Shown: positions 1 to 9,088, counted from the first letter of the stretch. The stretch: DNA of 64,000 nt from Pararhizobium sp. YC-54 (GCF_025847205.1 NZ_JAOYTH010000006.1:186001-250000), one strand, 5' to 3'. Translations and numbers: made by a program. Notes: generated by a model from the sequence alone, not told the origin.

Positions 1-243
1 CGAGACATGCATCAGCTCATGCGGCCGCGGATCTTTCGACAGGCCGAAGCGCTGAGCCACGCCCCTGCCAATATCGACCGCCTGCAATGCAACCTCCCGT
101 TCAGGCACGATGGCAAGGAACAGGTTGCTCTTTCCAAGATCGTCGGCATGTTTCTGGCGGGGCTTGAGCCCTGCGCCGCCATGGCCGAATGAAAACGACT
201 TCTGTTCACTGCGCACGACCTCATTCCCGGCTTTTCCAAGCAT
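1..243 (-). CDS. 2'-5' RNA ligase / LigT-like 2H phosphoesterase family protein (3' end cut by window edge)
   Basis: An open frame of 81 codons begins at an ATG at 243 and runs leftwards off the window without a stop, so only the N-terminal part is present. From residue about 41 it reads NLFLAIVPEREVALQAV and ends near HELMHVS. This resembles the start of LigT-type 2H phosphoesterases: a beta strand with an L-F-x-A pattern, a helix, then the first H-x-[T/S] catalytic motif, here HVS. The second H-x-T motif would lie outside the window. A GAGG stretch lies about 6 nt upstream of the ATG. Members act on 2'-5' phosphodiester or cyclic phosphate ends of RNA, but the substrate here is unknown. Family assignment is moderate because more than half the protein is missing. 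Confidence 0.6.
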   Translation of the reverse strand, partial: MLGKAGNEVVRSEQKSFSFGHGGAGLKPRQKHADDLGKSNLFLAIVPEREVALQAVDIGRGVAQRFGLSKDPRPHELMHVS

Positions 244-469
244 GGCAGACCTCATCTCTTTTTGGATGTCGCCAGTATACCCGAGTCGAAGGTGAGATCA
301 AGAACAAAACAGGAACATTATGAATTTATTCCCACCAACGATGGTGGATCGCAACGGCGCCCGCACCAAATTGGTGCTGCGGCAAACACCCGGCGTTCGT
401 CTTGCGCCTCGGCATGCGGCCGGCAAGAAACGGGTGGCGGTTGCCGTAAAACTGAGCGAAAGTCATCCC

Positions 470-967
470 ATGATCTACGCCTATAAAATCGTTCCCTCGC
501 CTGTCGGCAACCTTGAGCTTGTCGCGCGCGGAAACTGTCTAACCGCCATCCTTTGGGAGAAGGATAACCCCGCGCGCGTGCGGCTCGGAGAAAGGTTGGA
601 GAGCGCCAATCACCCTGTTCTGATGGAAACAGAACGGCAGCTGGGAGAATATTTCGCCGGCAAGCGGACGGTTTTTACCGTCAGCCTGGATATGGCGGGT
701 ACCGGGTTCCAGAAGAAGGTTTGGGATGCGCTTTTGGCGATCCCCTTCGGTCAGACGCGGACCTATGCCGACATTGCCCGCCAGATCGGCAATCCCAAGG
801 CATACCGTGCCATGGGAGCAGCCAATGGCAGGAATCCGGTGTCGATTATCGTTCCCTGCCACCGCGCCATCGGGTCGGACGGCCAGTTGCACGGCTTTGC
901 CGGCGGGTTGGATGCCAAACGATATCTGCTGGCGCTGGAGAGCAGCCGTCTCAACGCGGCGGCTTGA
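470..967 (+). CDS. ogt: Methylated-DNA--[protein]-cysteine S-methyltransferase (first of two)
   Basis: The 165-residue product is a suicide DNA-repair enzyme that takes the alkyl group from O6-alkylguanine or O4-alkylthymine onto a cysteine. The acceptor is Cys130 in IVPCHRAIG. Upstream are the helix-turn-helix region (TYADIARQIGNPKAYRAMG) and the RNPVSI arginine-finger segment; downstream is the conserved LHGFAGGL. I start at the ATG at 470 because MIYAYKIVPSPVG matches the usual family N terminus and gives a normal length. An in-frame ATG at 320 has a better Shine-Dalgarno (AGGA) and would add 50 basic residues of no recognised family, so the start is uncertain. A paralogue follows 59 nt downstream on the same strand. 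Confidence 0.9.
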   Translation: MIYAYKIVPSPVGNLELVARGNCLTAILWEKDNPARVRLGERLESANHPVLMETERQLGEYFAGKRTVFTVSLDMAGTGFQKKVWDALLAIPFGQTRTYADIARQIGNPKAYRAMGAANGRNPVSIIVPCHRAIGSDGQLHGFAGGLDAKRYLLALESSRLNAAA

Positions 968-1026
968 TCGACTGCGGATCATTTTTTGCCCCCCGTTTCT
1001 TGCGGGGGAATGAAAGGAATGGAACA

Positions 1027-1590
1027 ATGGCAACGAGAGCACAGACCTATCACGTTTTCGCAACGGCCGGCGGCTATTGCGGCATTGCCTGGAACGATAT
1101 CGGCGTCACGCGGTTCCAGTTACCGACGCGAAGTGCTGAGGCGACCGAACGAAACCTGCGGCGCCGCGTGCCCGCGGCCGAACGCGGCACCCCGACACCG
1201 GCGATCGGCGAGGTCATCGCTGCGGTCCGGCGTTATTTTGATGGCGAAAATATCGATTTCTCAAGCGTAACCCTCGATCTCGACGGTCAGGACGAGTTTT
1301 TCCGGCAGATCTACCAGGCGCTTCGCCGCGTCGGCTGGGGCAGCACGACCACCTATGGCAGCCTGGCAAAGGCGCTTGGCGCCGGGCCGCAGGCAGCCCG
1401 CGATGTCGGCCAGGCGATGGCCAGGAATCCGGTACCGTTGATCATCCCGTGCCACCGGGTGCTTGCCGCCGGCGGCAAGGTCGGCGGCTTTTCCGCCCCC
1501 GGCGGCGCAACGGCCAAGGTGCACATGCTGGAACTGGAAGGTGTTCGCCTCGCAGCCCCGGAGCCGGCGCAACAATCGCTGCTTTTGTGA
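1027..1590 (+). CDS. Methylated-DNA--[protein]-cysteine S-methyltransferase (second of two)
   Basis: A second alkyltransferase of 187 residues. The acceptor cysteine is Cys142 in LIIPCHRVLA, preceded by ARNPVP and a helix-turn-helix containing TTYGSLAKALG, and followed by GGFSAPGG. The N-terminal 85 residues differ strongly from the upstream gene, so this is a divergent paralogue rather than a recent duplicate. It resembles the stand-alone C-terminal domain type of Ada, without the N-terminal Cys4 zinc domain or an AraC domain. The start at 1027 is preceded by AAAGGA about 8 nt upstream. The 59-nt gap to the preceding alkyltransferase suggests co-transcription. Substrate split between the two enzymes cannot be read from sequence. 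Confidence 0.88.
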   Translation: MATRAQTYHVFATAGGYCGIAWNDIGVTRFQLPTRSAEATERNLRRRVPAAERGTPTPAIGEVIAAVRRYFDGENIDFSSVTLDLDGQDEFFRQIYQALRRVGWGSTTTYGSLAKALGAGPQAARDVGQAMARNPVPLIIPCHRVLAAGGKVGGFSAPGGATAKVHMLELEGVRLAAPEPAQQSLLL

Positions 1591-1650
1591 ATGAGAACAA
1601 GGCGATGGCTGGATAATCGCTCGTGGTTATCGCAGCGAAACGCCCAGCGT

Positions 1651-1698
1651 TTGACTCCGCCAGCCAAAAGCGCAATACTTCACCACATGGTGAAGTAT
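1651..1698 (+). promoter_or_regulatory. Promoter and start-codon operator of the first arsR-SRPBCC module
   Basis: TTGACT at 1651-1656 and AATACT at 1674-1679 are separated by 17 nt, a good sigma70-type promoter. Transcription would begin at about 1686-1687, which is the ATG of the ArsR gene, so the mRNA is predicted to be leaderless. A palindrome at 1675-1698 has two perfect 11-nt arms, ATACTTCACCA and TGGTGAAGTAT, around CA. Its centre lies immediately before the ATG at 1687 and its left arm covers the -10. Autorepression by the encoded ArsR protein is inferred. Confidence 0.7.
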
Positions 1699-2025
1699 CA
1701 AGCATCAGCTATGGACCGCACATTCGCCGCGCTCGCCGATCCCACCCGGCGGCACGTTCTGCTGCGGTTGAAGGAAGAGCCCGGACTTTCGGTGAGCGAA
1801 CTCGCCCGGCCGTTTTCGCTGAAGCTTCCTGGAATGATGAAACATCTGGATGTCCTGTCCGATGCAGGATTGATCACACGGACAAAATCCGGTCGCACCG
1901 TGTCGGTCAACCTTTCGGTTGGGCCGATGCAGGAAGCAATGGAGTGGCTCAAACGGTATGAACGCCTCTGGACGGCCAGTCTCGATCGCCTTGTTGCGCT
2001 CGTGGAAGAGGATGACGAGCGATGA
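1687..2025 (+). CDS. ArsR/SmtB-family winged-helix regulator (module 1)
   Basis: A 112-residue winged-helix protein. The FAALADPTRRHVLLRL segment at the N terminus is the classic ArsR opening, followed by the recognition-helix region LSVSELARPFSLKLPGMMKHLDVLSDAGLI and the wing. It has no ELCVCD metal-binding motif, so it is not an arsenic-type sensor; this subgroup typically sits with SRPBCC/AHSA1 genes. It overlaps the next gene by 4 nt (ATGA), so the three genes to 3106 form one operon. No ribosome-binding site is visible and the ATG lies inside an operator palindrome, consistent with a leaderless autorepressed transcript. The ligand is unknown. Confidence 0.88.
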   Translation: MVKYQASAMDRTFAALADPTRRHVLLRLKEEPGLSVSELARPFSLKLPGMMKHLDVLSDAGLITRTKSGRTVSVNLSVGPMQEAMEWLKRYERLWTASLDRLVALVEEDDER

Positions 2026-2458
2026 CCAAGATGTTGCCGAGCGTGACCATCGTGCGCAGGATAAAGGCATCACCCGCCAAGGTCTGGGCGGCGATCACAC
2101 AGCCCGAACTCATGATCCAGTGGTGGGGTCCGGATGCGGGGCCGACGCTCCGCGCCGAGGCTGACGTCCGGCCTGGAGGCCGCTTCAGCGTCGTGTTCCG
2201 GCTGCTGAATGGCGAGGAGCACAACCCCACCGGAGTTTATCGGCAAGTCGTTCCTGAGGAGAAGCTGGTTTTCACCTGGGAATGGCCGGGAATGCCGGAA
2301 CGCGAGTCGCTGGTCACGTTCCGGCTGCTGCCGTTTGAAGGCGGCACCGAACTGACCTTGATCCACGAACATCTCCCCGACGAAGAGGCGCGTAAAAGTC
2401 ATGAGGAAGGCTGGAGCGGCCTCCTCGACAAGCTACCCGTTTTCCTTGGAGTTTCCCA

Positions 2459-2462
<4 letters not shown>
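2022..2462 (+). CDS. SRPBCC / AHSA1-domain protein (module 1)
   Basis: A 146-residue START-like (SRPBCC) fold protein of the AHSA1 (activator of Hsp90 ATPase homologue 1) type. Typical features are the early helix segment ASPAKVWAAITQPELMIQWWGP, the GGRFSVVF strand, GVYRQVVPEEKLVFTW and the C-terminal helix HEEGWSGLLDKL. Such proteins form a hydrophobic cavity that binds small lipophilic ligands; no catalytic residues can be assigned. It overlaps the upstream ArsR gene and the downstream GST gene by 4 nt each (ATGA junctions), indicating translational coupling. Its role is probably in sensing or handling the same compound as its neighbours, which is inference from context. Confidence 0.88.
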
Positions 2463-3106
<644 letters not shown>

Positions 3107-3228
3107 GGCCTTCTGATACAGCCCAGTTCCGGCAGCTCGCGACCATTCTTTAGCCGCGTGCCGGGCCCGATGCTCATCAACGCAGGACGCGTCCCGTAAG
3201 GACTGCAGCTGGCTGACCGCGCCTCCCC

Positions 3229-3280
3229 TTGCATGCCGCCGATCCGTGCGCTATATACTGAACCATATGGTTCAGTATAT
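3229..3280 (+). promoter_or_regulatory. Promoter and start-codon operator of the second arsR-SRPBCC module
   Basis: A perfect 28-nt palindrome occupies 3253-3280, with 14-nt arms running ATATACTGAACCAT and its complement. Its centre is exactly before the ATG at 3267. TATACT at 3254-3259 is in the same place relative to the palindrome and ATG as AATACT in module 1. TTGCAT at 3229-3234 could be the -35, with 17 nt to TATATA (3252) or 19 nt to TATACT. Leaderless transcription and autorepression are inferred. Confidence 0.68.
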
Positions 3281-3629
3281 CAGCCCCCGTCTCGACGCAT
3301 CGTTTGCCGCGCTCTCGGACGCCACCCGACGCGGCGTTCTGGAGCAGCTCGGACGATCAGACGCCTCGATCACGGAGCTTGCCGAGAAGTTCCACATGAC
3401 CCTCACGGGCATGAAGAAGCACGTCGGTGTCCTGGAGCAGGCGGGGCTCGTCACGACGGAGAAGGTCGGGCGCGTGCGGACCTGCAAGCTCGGCCGACGC
3501 AGACTGGAGGAAGAGGCGGCATGGATCGAGAGCTACCGCCAGCTCTGGGGCGCACGCTTCGATGAATTGGACAAGGTTGTCGAGGAATTGAAACGGAAGG
3601 AGAAAATCGATGGACCAACGACGAGATAG
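3267..3629 (+). CDS. ArsR/SmtB-family winged-helix regulator (module 2)
   Basis: A 120-residue winged-helix regulator related to the module 1 protein. Its N terminus MVQYISPRLDASFAALSDA parallels MVKYQASAMDRTFAALADP of the first, then TRRGVLEQLG, the recognition helix in MTLTGMKKHVGVLEQAGLV, and the wing with KVGRVRTCKLG. No metal-binding motif is seen. The C terminus is rich in charged residues (EELKRKEKID). The ATG sits at the centre of a perfect 28-nt palindrome and no Shine-Dalgarno is present. It overlaps the following SRPBCC gene by 20 nt. An upstream in-frame ATG at 3246 is possible but would place the palindrome inside the coding region. Confidence 0.88.
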   Translation: MVQYISPRLDASFAALSDATRRGVLEQLGRSDASITELAEKFHMTLTGMKKHVGVLEQAGLVTTEKVGRVRTCKLGRRRLEEEAAWIESYRQLWGARFDELDKVVEELKRKEKIDGPTTR

Positions 3630-4128
3630 TGAATCCACTCCGATGAATAACCGCACGACGGTCGAACGGAAGTCCGAGCGTGAGCTGGTCGTTACGCGAA
3701 CCTTCGACGGCCCGGTGCGCATCGTGTTCGAGGCCTGGACCAAACCCGAGCTGTTCATGCGGTGGTGGGCACCGAAGTCGATGGGCGTACCCATGCTTTC
3801 CTGCGAGATGGATGTTCGTACCGGAGGCAGCTACCGCGTCGCGTTTGGCCACGACACCTCAAGCGCCATGGAATTCTTCGGCAAGTACATCGAAGTGATA
3901 CCGAACGCGCGCCTCGTCTGGACGAATGAGGAAAGCGATGACGGTGCCGTGACCACGGTGACCTTCGAGGAAAAAGGCGACAAGACACTGCTGGTCCTGC
4001 ACGAACTCTATCCCTCGAAGGAAGCGCTCGACGAGGCCACCGAAGGGATGGAGGGCGGGATGCCCGAGCAGTTTGAGCAGCTGGACGAGCTTCTCGTCAC
4101 CCTGGGCGCAAGCATGGGAGGGGCATGA
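3610..4128 (+). CDS. SRPBCC / AHSA1-domain protein (module 2)
   Basis: A 172-residue AHSA1-type SRPBCC protein. The domain starts near residue 20 with ELVVTRTFDGPVRIVFEAW, then the family's RWWAPK motif, the GGSYRVAF strand, FFGKYIEVIPNARLVWTN, and a C-terminal helix GMPEQFEQLDELLVTL. The start at 3610 is chosen because AAGGAG lies 7 nt upstream; the ATG at 3643 would overlap less but lacks such a site. It is coupled to the ArsR gene by a 20-nt overlap. It differs substantially from the module 1 SRPBCC, so the two modules are not a fresh tandem duplication. The ligand is unknown. Confidence 0.88.
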   Translation: MDQRRDSESTPMNNRTTVERKSERELVVTRTFDGPVRIVFEAWTKPELFMRWWAPKSMGVPMLSCEMDVRTGGSYRVAFGHDTSSAMEFFGKYIEVIPNARLVWTNEESDDGAVTTVTFEEKGDKTLLVLHELYPSKEALDEATEGMEGGMPEQFEQLDELLVTLGASMGGA

Positions 4129-4263
4129 CGTCGTCGATCCCTCGCGGGCGGGCGCCTGGCTCTTGGCTACGCCGCCTTTCTGCAATGCGGCGCAGATCGG
4201 ATCTGACGATCAGAAATGAGGAGCGTCAGAAATCGAGAGACGGACTGAAACGACGGTCGAACG

Positions 4264-4280
4264 GCGGCGAAATTCGCCGC
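4264..4280. other. Hairpin between convergent genes
   Basis: GCGGCGAA and TTCGCCGC flank a single A, a near-perfect palindrome in the gap between the SRPBCC gene and guaA, which converge here. It has no T-run on either side, so it is only a possible termination or mRNA-end structure. The rest of 4129-4308 shows nothing recognisable. Confidence 0.3.
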
Positions 4281-4308
4281 TGAACGCCGCAATTGCCCCC
4301 GTCCGGCG

Positions 4309-5871
4309 CTATTCCCACTCGATCGTGCCGGGCGGCTTGCTCGTCACATCATAGACGACGCGGTTGATGCCGCGAACTTCGTTGATGATGCGGGTGGCGG
4401 CGCGGCCGAGGAAATCCATGTCGTAGTGATAGAAATCCGCCGTCATGCCATCGACGGATGTGACGGCGCGAAGGGCGCAGACGAATTCGTAGGTGCGGCC
4501 GTCGCCCATGACGCCGACTGTCTGCACGGGAAGCAGAACGGCAAAAGCCTGCCAGATGGCGTCATAGAGACCCGCCTTGCGGATTTCGTCGAGATAGACG
4601 GCGTCCGCCTCGCGCAGGATTTCGAGCTTTTCGCGGGTAATGCCGCCCGGGCAGCGGATGGCAAGGCCCGGACCTGGGAAGGGATGGCGGCCGATGAAGC
4701 TATCGGGCAGGCCGAGCTCCTTGCCGAGAACGCGGACTTCGTCCTTGAACAGTTCGCGCAACGGCTCGACCAAAGCCATGTTCATCCGGGCCGGAAGACC
4801 GCCGACATTGTGGTGCGACTTGATGGTGACCGACGGGCCGCCGGTGAACGAGACGCTTTCGATCACATCCGGATAGAGTGTGCCTTGGGCGAGGAATTCG
4901 GCACCGCCGAGCTTCTTGGCTTCCGCTTCGAAGACGTCGATGAACAGGCGGCCGATGGTCTTGCGCTTGGTTTCCGGATCGCTCTCGCCTTCCAGCGCAT
5001 TGATGAACATGTCGGACGCATCGACATGCACCAGATGCAGATTGTAGTGCTCCTTGAACATGGCAACGACATCGGCCGCCTCGTTCTTGCGCATCAGGCC
5101 GTGGTCGACGAGGATGCAGGTCAGCTGGTCGCCGACCGCCTCATGGATGAGCAGGGCCGCAACGGAGGAGTCCACGCCGCCGGACAGGCCGCAGATGACG
5201 CGCTTGTCGCCGACCTGCTTGCGGATTTCGGCAACGGCCTTTTCACGATAGGCGGCCATCGACCAGTCGCCCTTGAGGCCGGCGATCTTGTGGACGAAAT
5301 TGGCCAGCAGCTTGGCGCCGTCGGGCGTGTGGACGACTTCCGGATGGAACTGCACGGCGTAGAATTTCTTCGCCTCGTTGGCGATGAAGGCAAACGGCGC
5401 ATTCGGCGACGTGGCAACGACCTCGAAGCCGGCCGGGATCGCGGTGACGCGGTCGCCATGGCTCATCCAGACCTGATGGCGGGAACCGATGGTCCAGATG
5501 CCATCGTAAAGCGCGCATTCCTTGTCGATCTCGATAAAGGCGCGGCCGAATTCGCGGTGATGGCCTGCCTCGACCTTGCCACCGAGCTGTTCGCACATGG
5601 TCTGCTGGCCATAGCAGATGCCGAGAACCGGCAGGCCGCTGTCGAACACCATCTGCGGGGCCCGCGGCGAGCCGATGTCGAGCGTCGAGGCCGGGCTGCC
5701 GGACAGGATGATCGCCTTCGGGTTCAGCCGTTTGAAGCCTTCCTCGGCCGACTGGAAGGGCACGATCTCGCAATAAACGCCAGTCTCGCGGACGCGCCGA
5801 GCGATCAGCTGCGTGACCTGGCTGCCGAAATCGATGATGAGAACGGTATCGGGATGGACTGTCGCTGTCAT
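4309..5871 (-). CDS. guaA: GMP synthase (glutamine-hydrolysing)
   Basis: The 520-residue enzyme converts XMP to GMP using ATP and glutamine, the last step of GMP synthesis. The N-terminal class I amidotransferase has the nucleophile Cys86 in GICYGQQ and the catalytic pair His176/Glu178 in VQFHPEV. The synthetase domain has the ATP-pyrophosphatase P-loop GLSGGVDSS at 228-236, and the C-terminal dimerisation domain ends in KPPGTIEWE, the usual GuaA terminus. The ATG at 5871 gives [17 protein letters not shown], the expected start; an open frame continues upstream but adds an unrelated arginine-rich stretch. The gene lies about 110 nt downstream of the nucleosidase gene on the same strand. Confidence 0.97.
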   Translation of the reverse strand: MTATVHPDTVLIIDFGSQVTQLIARRVRETGVYCEIVPFQSAEEGFKRLNPKAIILSGSPASTLDIGSPRAPQMVFDSGLPVLGICYGQQTMCEQLGGKVEAGHHREFGRAFIEIDKECALYDGIWTIGSRHQVWMSHGDRVTAIPAGFEVVATSPNAPFAFIANEAKKFYAVQFHPEVVHTPDGAKLLANFVHKIAGLKGDWSMAAYREKAVAEIRKQVGDKRVICGLSGGVDSSVAALLIHEAVGDQLTCILVDHGLMRKNEAADVVAMFKEHYNLHLVHVDASDMFINALEGESDPETKRKTIGRLFIDVFEAEAKKLGGAEFLAQGTLYPDVIESVSFTGGPSVTIKSHHNVGGLPARMNMALVEPLRELFKDEVRVLGKELGLPDSFIGRHPFPGPGLAIRCPGGITREKLEILREADAVYLDEIRKAGLYDAIWQAFAVLLPVQTVGVMGDGRTYEFVCALRAVTSVDGMTADFYHYDMDFLGRAATRIINEVRGINRVVYDVTSKPPGTIEWE

Positions 5872-5917
5872 GACGCGCTTCCGCTGGCTTGGCTTATTTA
5901 ATGGGGAACTATGGCGA

Positions 5918-5933
5918 GCCTTTAAATAAAGGC
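5918..5933. other. Small palindrome upstream of guaA
   Basis: GCCTTTA and TAAAGGC flank AA, forming a 16-nt inverted repeat in the 108-nt gap between the nucleosidase gene stop and the guaA start. A second, looser pairing of TTATTTAA with TTAAATAA overlaps it. It may be a terminator-like end of the upstream mRNA or part of the guaA leader; no purine riboswitch core was recognised. Confidence 0.35.
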
Positions 5934-5979
5934 GCGCCCAAGCGCAACGATTACATTGCACCCGGACAATTTTGCGGCC

Positions 5980-6618
5980 TCAGACGGCGATTTCGCCGGT
6001 TTCAACGGCATTTTCCAGTGCATCGACGGCAGCCGCCAGCTTCTCATCGATCACGTGCAGATATTCGGTCCAGTCGCCGATGTGCTTGAGTTCGGCCTTG
6101 CCGTCGGAAATGCCGCGCAGGCCAATCAGGGAAATGCCGAACGATTGGCAGGCCCGAAGGACCGCGAAGGTTTCCATTTCGACCATGTCGGCGGCAATCT
6201 TTTCGTAGGCCGCGCCGGAGACGATATTGGCGCCCGTCGAGAGACTTGCCGTTTTGACACCAGGAATGCGCAACGGCAGATCGACGGTGACAGGCAGATC
6301 GAGAAACGGCGTCGCGCCCTTTTCAAAGCCGAGCGGCGAGGCATCCATGTCACGATAGGCGACGGAGGTCGCCTGATAGACTTCGGCCTGTTCCAGCCGT
6401 GCCGAGCCGGCCGAGCCGAGCGAGACGACAAGATCGGGCAGGCTGTCGCGACCGGCCAGCTCGGCCAGCGTGCGTGTCAGCGTCACGGCGGCCTCGACCG
6501 GACCGACGCCCGTCATCAGCGGAGAGATACGCTCGCGCAGGTGCACGCCGTATTCAGCATCGACGGCCATGACGTAGAGCAGTGTCTTGCCCGCCACCTG
6601 TTGCAGTTCGAAACTCAT
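5980..6618 (-). CDS. 5'-methylthioadenosine/S-adenosylhomocysteine nucleosidase
   Basis: A 212-residue member of the PNP/UDP phosphorylase superfamily, reading as an MTA/SAH nucleosidase that splits methylthioadenosine or S-adenosylhomocysteine to adenine and a thioribose. Family landmarks are the early acidic segment VMAVDAEYG, the PLMTGVGPVEAAV strand-loop, VVSLGSAGSA, the substrate-binding VEMETFAVLRACQSFG and the late RGISDGKAEL containing the catalytic-type aspartate. It is slightly shorter than E. coli MtnN (232). It overlaps the upstream thioesterase gene by 4 nt, so the pair is an operon. The exact substrate preference cannot be settled by eye. Confidence 0.85.
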   Translation of the reverse strand: MSFELQQVAGKTLLYVMAVDAEYGVHLRERISPLMTGVGPVEAAVTLTRTLAELAGRDSLPDLVVSLGSAGSARLEQAEVYQATSVAYRDMDASPLGFEKGATPFLDLPVTVDLPLRIPGVKTASLSTGANIVSGAAYEKIAADMVEMETFAVLRACQSFGISLIGLRGISDGKAELKHIGDWTEYLHVIDEKLAAAVDALENAVETGEIAV

Positions 6619-7049
6619 CCTTCAATTCCCTCGCGTCCGCGGATCACCATCATCGTGCCGGTCATCGAGGCGATCAGCTTGGCCGGACCATCCTGCGAAA
6701 TCGCGTAGCCGCGGCCATCGGAAACGATGATCGTCGTGCCGGGTTTCGTCACTTCGCCGCGAAACAGGAAGCGTTCGCCGCGGCCCGGCGACATCAGGTT
6801 GACCTTGAATTCGATGGTGAGGATGGAGGCGTCGGGATCGATCACCGAATAGGCGGCATAGGTGCCCGCCGCATCGAGCGCTGCCGAAATGATGCCCGCA
6901 TGCAGGAAACCATGCTGCTGCGTCAGCTTCGCATCGAACGGAAGTTCGATCTCCACCGACCCCTGCTCCACCCGCGTCAACTCTGCGCCGATGGTCGCCA
7001 TCGCGGCCTGCCTGCCGAAACTGTTGCGGATACGTTCGCGAAATTCCAC
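6615..7049 (-). CDS. PaaI-family hotdog thioesterase
   Basis: A 144-residue hotdog-fold protein. The signature lies in QQHGFLHAGIISAALDAAGTYAA at about residues 44-66, where HGFLHAGI corresponds to the HGG-type helix entry of PaaI/YbgC-like thioesterases, followed by the strands LTIEFKVNLMSPG and a C-terminal GTMMVIRG. It likely hydrolyses an acyl-CoA thioester in the cytoplasm; the substrate is not identifiable. Its 3' end overlaps the nucleosidase start by 4 nt. It is transcribed divergently from the GNAT gene at 7180, with promoters presumably inside 7050-7179. Confidence 0.85.
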   Translation of the reverse strand: MEFRERIRNSFGRQAAMATIGAELTRVEQGSVEIELPFDAKLTQQHGFLHAGIISAALDAAGTYAAYSVIDPDASILTIEFKVNLMSPGRGERFLFRGEVTKPGTTIIVSDGRGYAISQDGPAKLIASMTGTMMVIRGREGIEG

Positions 7050-7179
7050 CGTGTACTCTCATAGTCTGTGTTCGGTTGCACGGACAGTCGCATGGCGGAA
7101 AAACAAGGGCAAGCCTCATTGGTGCTGCGGAGCCACAACCCGCTTTACAATCGCGTCACGCAATCCCCATATCGGTCGC

Positions 7180-7746
7180 ATGGCCGATATCGATCACATG
7201 GATCAGCCCTTCGAAATCAGACCCGGCACCGGCGACGACCTGTTCATGATCGCCGGCGTGCTGGTCGATACCTGGCGCTCGGCCTTTCGCGGATTGCTGG
7301 CGGACGGCTTTCTCGACGGCCTGTCGCGCGAGGAACAGGCCGTGCGCCACGCCCGGCGCATGGGCGAGCCGGGCGTCTCCTACCTCGTCGCCACGGAGCC
7401 ATCGGTAGGAGACGTCATCGGCTTTGCCAATTTCGGGCCGGCGCGCGCCCGCCTGCCCGCCCATATCCACGAACTCTACGCGCTTTATGTCCGGGCGGAA
7501 TATCAGGGCGCGGGCATCGGCAGAGCGCTTGTCCGTTCGATGGCGGTCCATTGTGCCGGGCAAGGTGCCACATCGCTCTTTGCCTGGGTGCTGGCCGGCA
7601 ATCCCAATCGAGGCTTCTACGAGCGGCTGGGCGCAAAGGCGGTCGAAACCGGCAGGATCGGGCTCGGCGACCAGAGCTACGAGCAAGTCGCCTATCTCTG
7701 GGACGATATCGCCGCGCTGGCTCGAACCACCGGCGGTCCCTCGTGA
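7180..7746 (+). CDS. GNAT family N-acetyltransferase
   Basis: A 188-residue GNAT protein. The acetyl-CoA-binding motif A is at about residues 104-119 in VRAEYQGAGIGRALVRSM, preceded by HIHELYAL and followed by the motif B region LFAWVLAGNPNRGFYERLGAK. The substrate is unknown. I start at ATG 7180; ATG 7198 is equally possible and neither has a clear Shine-Dalgarno. It converges on the DUF1513 gene, with 18 nt between stop codons. It shows no obvious functional link to its neighbours. Confidence 0.88.
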   Translation: MADIDHMDQPFEIRPGTGDDLFMIAGVLVDTWRSAFRGLLADGFLDGLSREEQAVRHARRMGEPGVSYLVATEPSVGDVIGFANFGPARARLPAHIHELYALYVRAEYQGAGIGRALVRSMAVHCAGQGATSLFAWVLAGNPNRGFYERLGAKAVETGRIGLGDQSYEQVAYLWDDIAALARTTGGPS

Positions 7747-7764
7747 GCCGCGGAAAGCCGGATT

Positions 7765-8865
7765 TCAGAGTGTTCCAAGCCTGACGATATGCTGGTCCCA
7801 GGCGACTTTGCTCTGCGTGCCGCCGAACTGCCCCGAATAGGACGATGCGACGAAACCGTGCGCGGCCGGCGCAATCCCGGCTGCATCGGCAAGGCGCTCC
7901 TGCTTGAGCACCGCTCCCGTTTTCGCATCGACCGTGACCGCTGTTCCGCCCTTTGGTGACGCCAGCCCGATCAACCCATCGCGCCGGTTGACCGCGATGG
8001 CGCCGACATAATTGGCGAGCGCGAGCGTCGCGTCTTCCGGCAGTTCAAGAAAGCGGATGTCCTCGCCGCGCGCAAACGAGCCGGCCAGCGGCGGCAGGTC
8101 GTTGCGGGCGCCCTCGTACTGGCAGGCGAACCAGACCTTGCCATCCGCATCGATATCGACATGGCGGGTCGAGAGCTGCCGCAGATTGTCCGGCATGGCA
8201 TGGCGCTCGATCAGCGCACCGGTGGTGGTGTCGATCAACGCCAGCGACGGCTCCATATGGTCGAGATTGAGTTTGGTGCGGCCGAAATCCGGATGGGTTT
8301 CGATACCGCCATTGGCCACGGCGAGCATGTGGCCATCACCCGACAGGGTCATGTCGTGCGGACCGATGCCATAGGAGGGAAACTCGCCGACACGGGCAAA
8401 GCTGCCGGTGCCGTCATAGACGCCAATCATGCCGCGATTGCCTGCAAAATCGTTCTCCGTGGCATAAAGCAGGCGTCCATCGGCGGAAAAGCAACCGTGA
8501 CCATAAAAGTGCCGGCCTTCGACGGAGGTGATGACGACCGGCTCCATGCTGCCATCCGGTGCGAAAATCATCGCATAGGTGCCCGGCCGTCGGGCAAAGG
8601 CGACGGCGCGGTTGGTGACCGGCGAATAGGTCATGCCATGCGCACGGGCGGGCAGCGGCACCCGCTCGATGATCGCCCCCTCCTCCGTCAGTGTCGCCAC
8701 ACCATAGGATCCATCGGGCGCCCTGAAGGCGGAGGCGTAGACGGCGTCGGTCCGCGACAGCGCGAAGGCGGCTTGCGGCGCCAGTGTTGCCGCCCATGCA
8801 GTACCGGCCATTTTGAGGAAGGTGCGGCGGCCGGTGAGGCCGTTGGACTTGCCTTGATATGCCAT
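7765..8865 (-). CDS. DUF1513 domain-containing Tat-exported protein
   Basis: A 366-residue protein with a twin-arginine signal: TGRRTFLKMAG at residues 11-21, a hydrophobic stretch and a cleavage site after AFA near 36, so it should be exported folded to the periplasm. The body reads as a beta-propeller-like DUF1513 protein (HGMTYSP, GHGCFSADGRLLYATEND, GIGPHDMTLSGDG, STRHVDIDADGKVW). DUF1513 genes commonly accompany imelysin and di-haem cytochrome genes, as here. The ATG at 8865 is chosen because it places the Tat motif correctly; an upstream start would add 16 residues. It is the last gene of the cluster and is separated from the rest by corA and a 223-nt repeat-bearing gap. Biochemical role unknown. 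Confidence 0.85.
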   Translation of the reverse strand: MAYQGKSNGLTGRRTFLKMAGTAWAATLAPQAAFALSRTDAVYASAFRAPDGSYGVATLTEEGAIIERVPLPARAHGMTYSPVTNRAVAFARRPGTYAMIFAPDGSMEPVVITSVEGRHFYGHGCFSADGRLLYATENDFAGNRGMIGVYDGTGSFARVGEFPSYGIGPHDMTLSGDGHMLAVANGGIETHPDFGRTKLNLDHMEPSLALIDTTTGALIERHAMPDNLRQLSTRHVDIDADGKVWFACQYEGARNDLPPLAGSFARGEDIRFLELPEDATLALANYVGAIAVNRRDGLIGLASPKGGTAVTVDAKTGAVLKQERLADAAGIAPAAHGFVASSYSGQFGGTQSKVAWDQHIVRLGTL

Positions 8866-8914
8866 GAGATTTCCGTCAGCTGAGAGTTGCCGTTGACCTG
8901 TTTGGCTCTTCATC

Positions 8915-9052
8915 CTCCCTCATTCCTGTCCTCGGGCTTGACCCGAGGGATGTTACAGGAATCCAGCCACGCGACGTCCGTCGCGTGAAAGAGTCTTTCG
9001 CTCACGGACGTGAGCGTGCTGGATCCCCGCCAGCGAGGATGACGGAGAGCGA
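8915..9052. repeat. Rhizobial palindromic intergenic repeat, family 2 (degenerate copy)
   Basis: The gap between corA and the DUF1513 gene holds CTCGGGCTTGACCCGAGG, the core also seen at 50580-50665. It is followed by hairpins CACGCGAC-GTCC-GTCGCGTG and CGCTCACG-GA-CGTGAGCG, and ends in GAGGATGACGGAG as the other copy does. It appears to be a mosaic of small palindromes of the type scattered through rhizobial genomes. As it is transcribed it could affect mRNA stability. Confidence 0.65.
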
Positions 9053-9088
9053 GGTCTTTACCGAACTCAACATTCTGCAATTGCGCGA

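Noticed and set aside
4426..5901. A 491-codon open frame antisense to guaA
   Set aside because: It mirrors the full guaA coding sequence, has no recognisable family and reflects GC-rich codon bias on the opposite strand.
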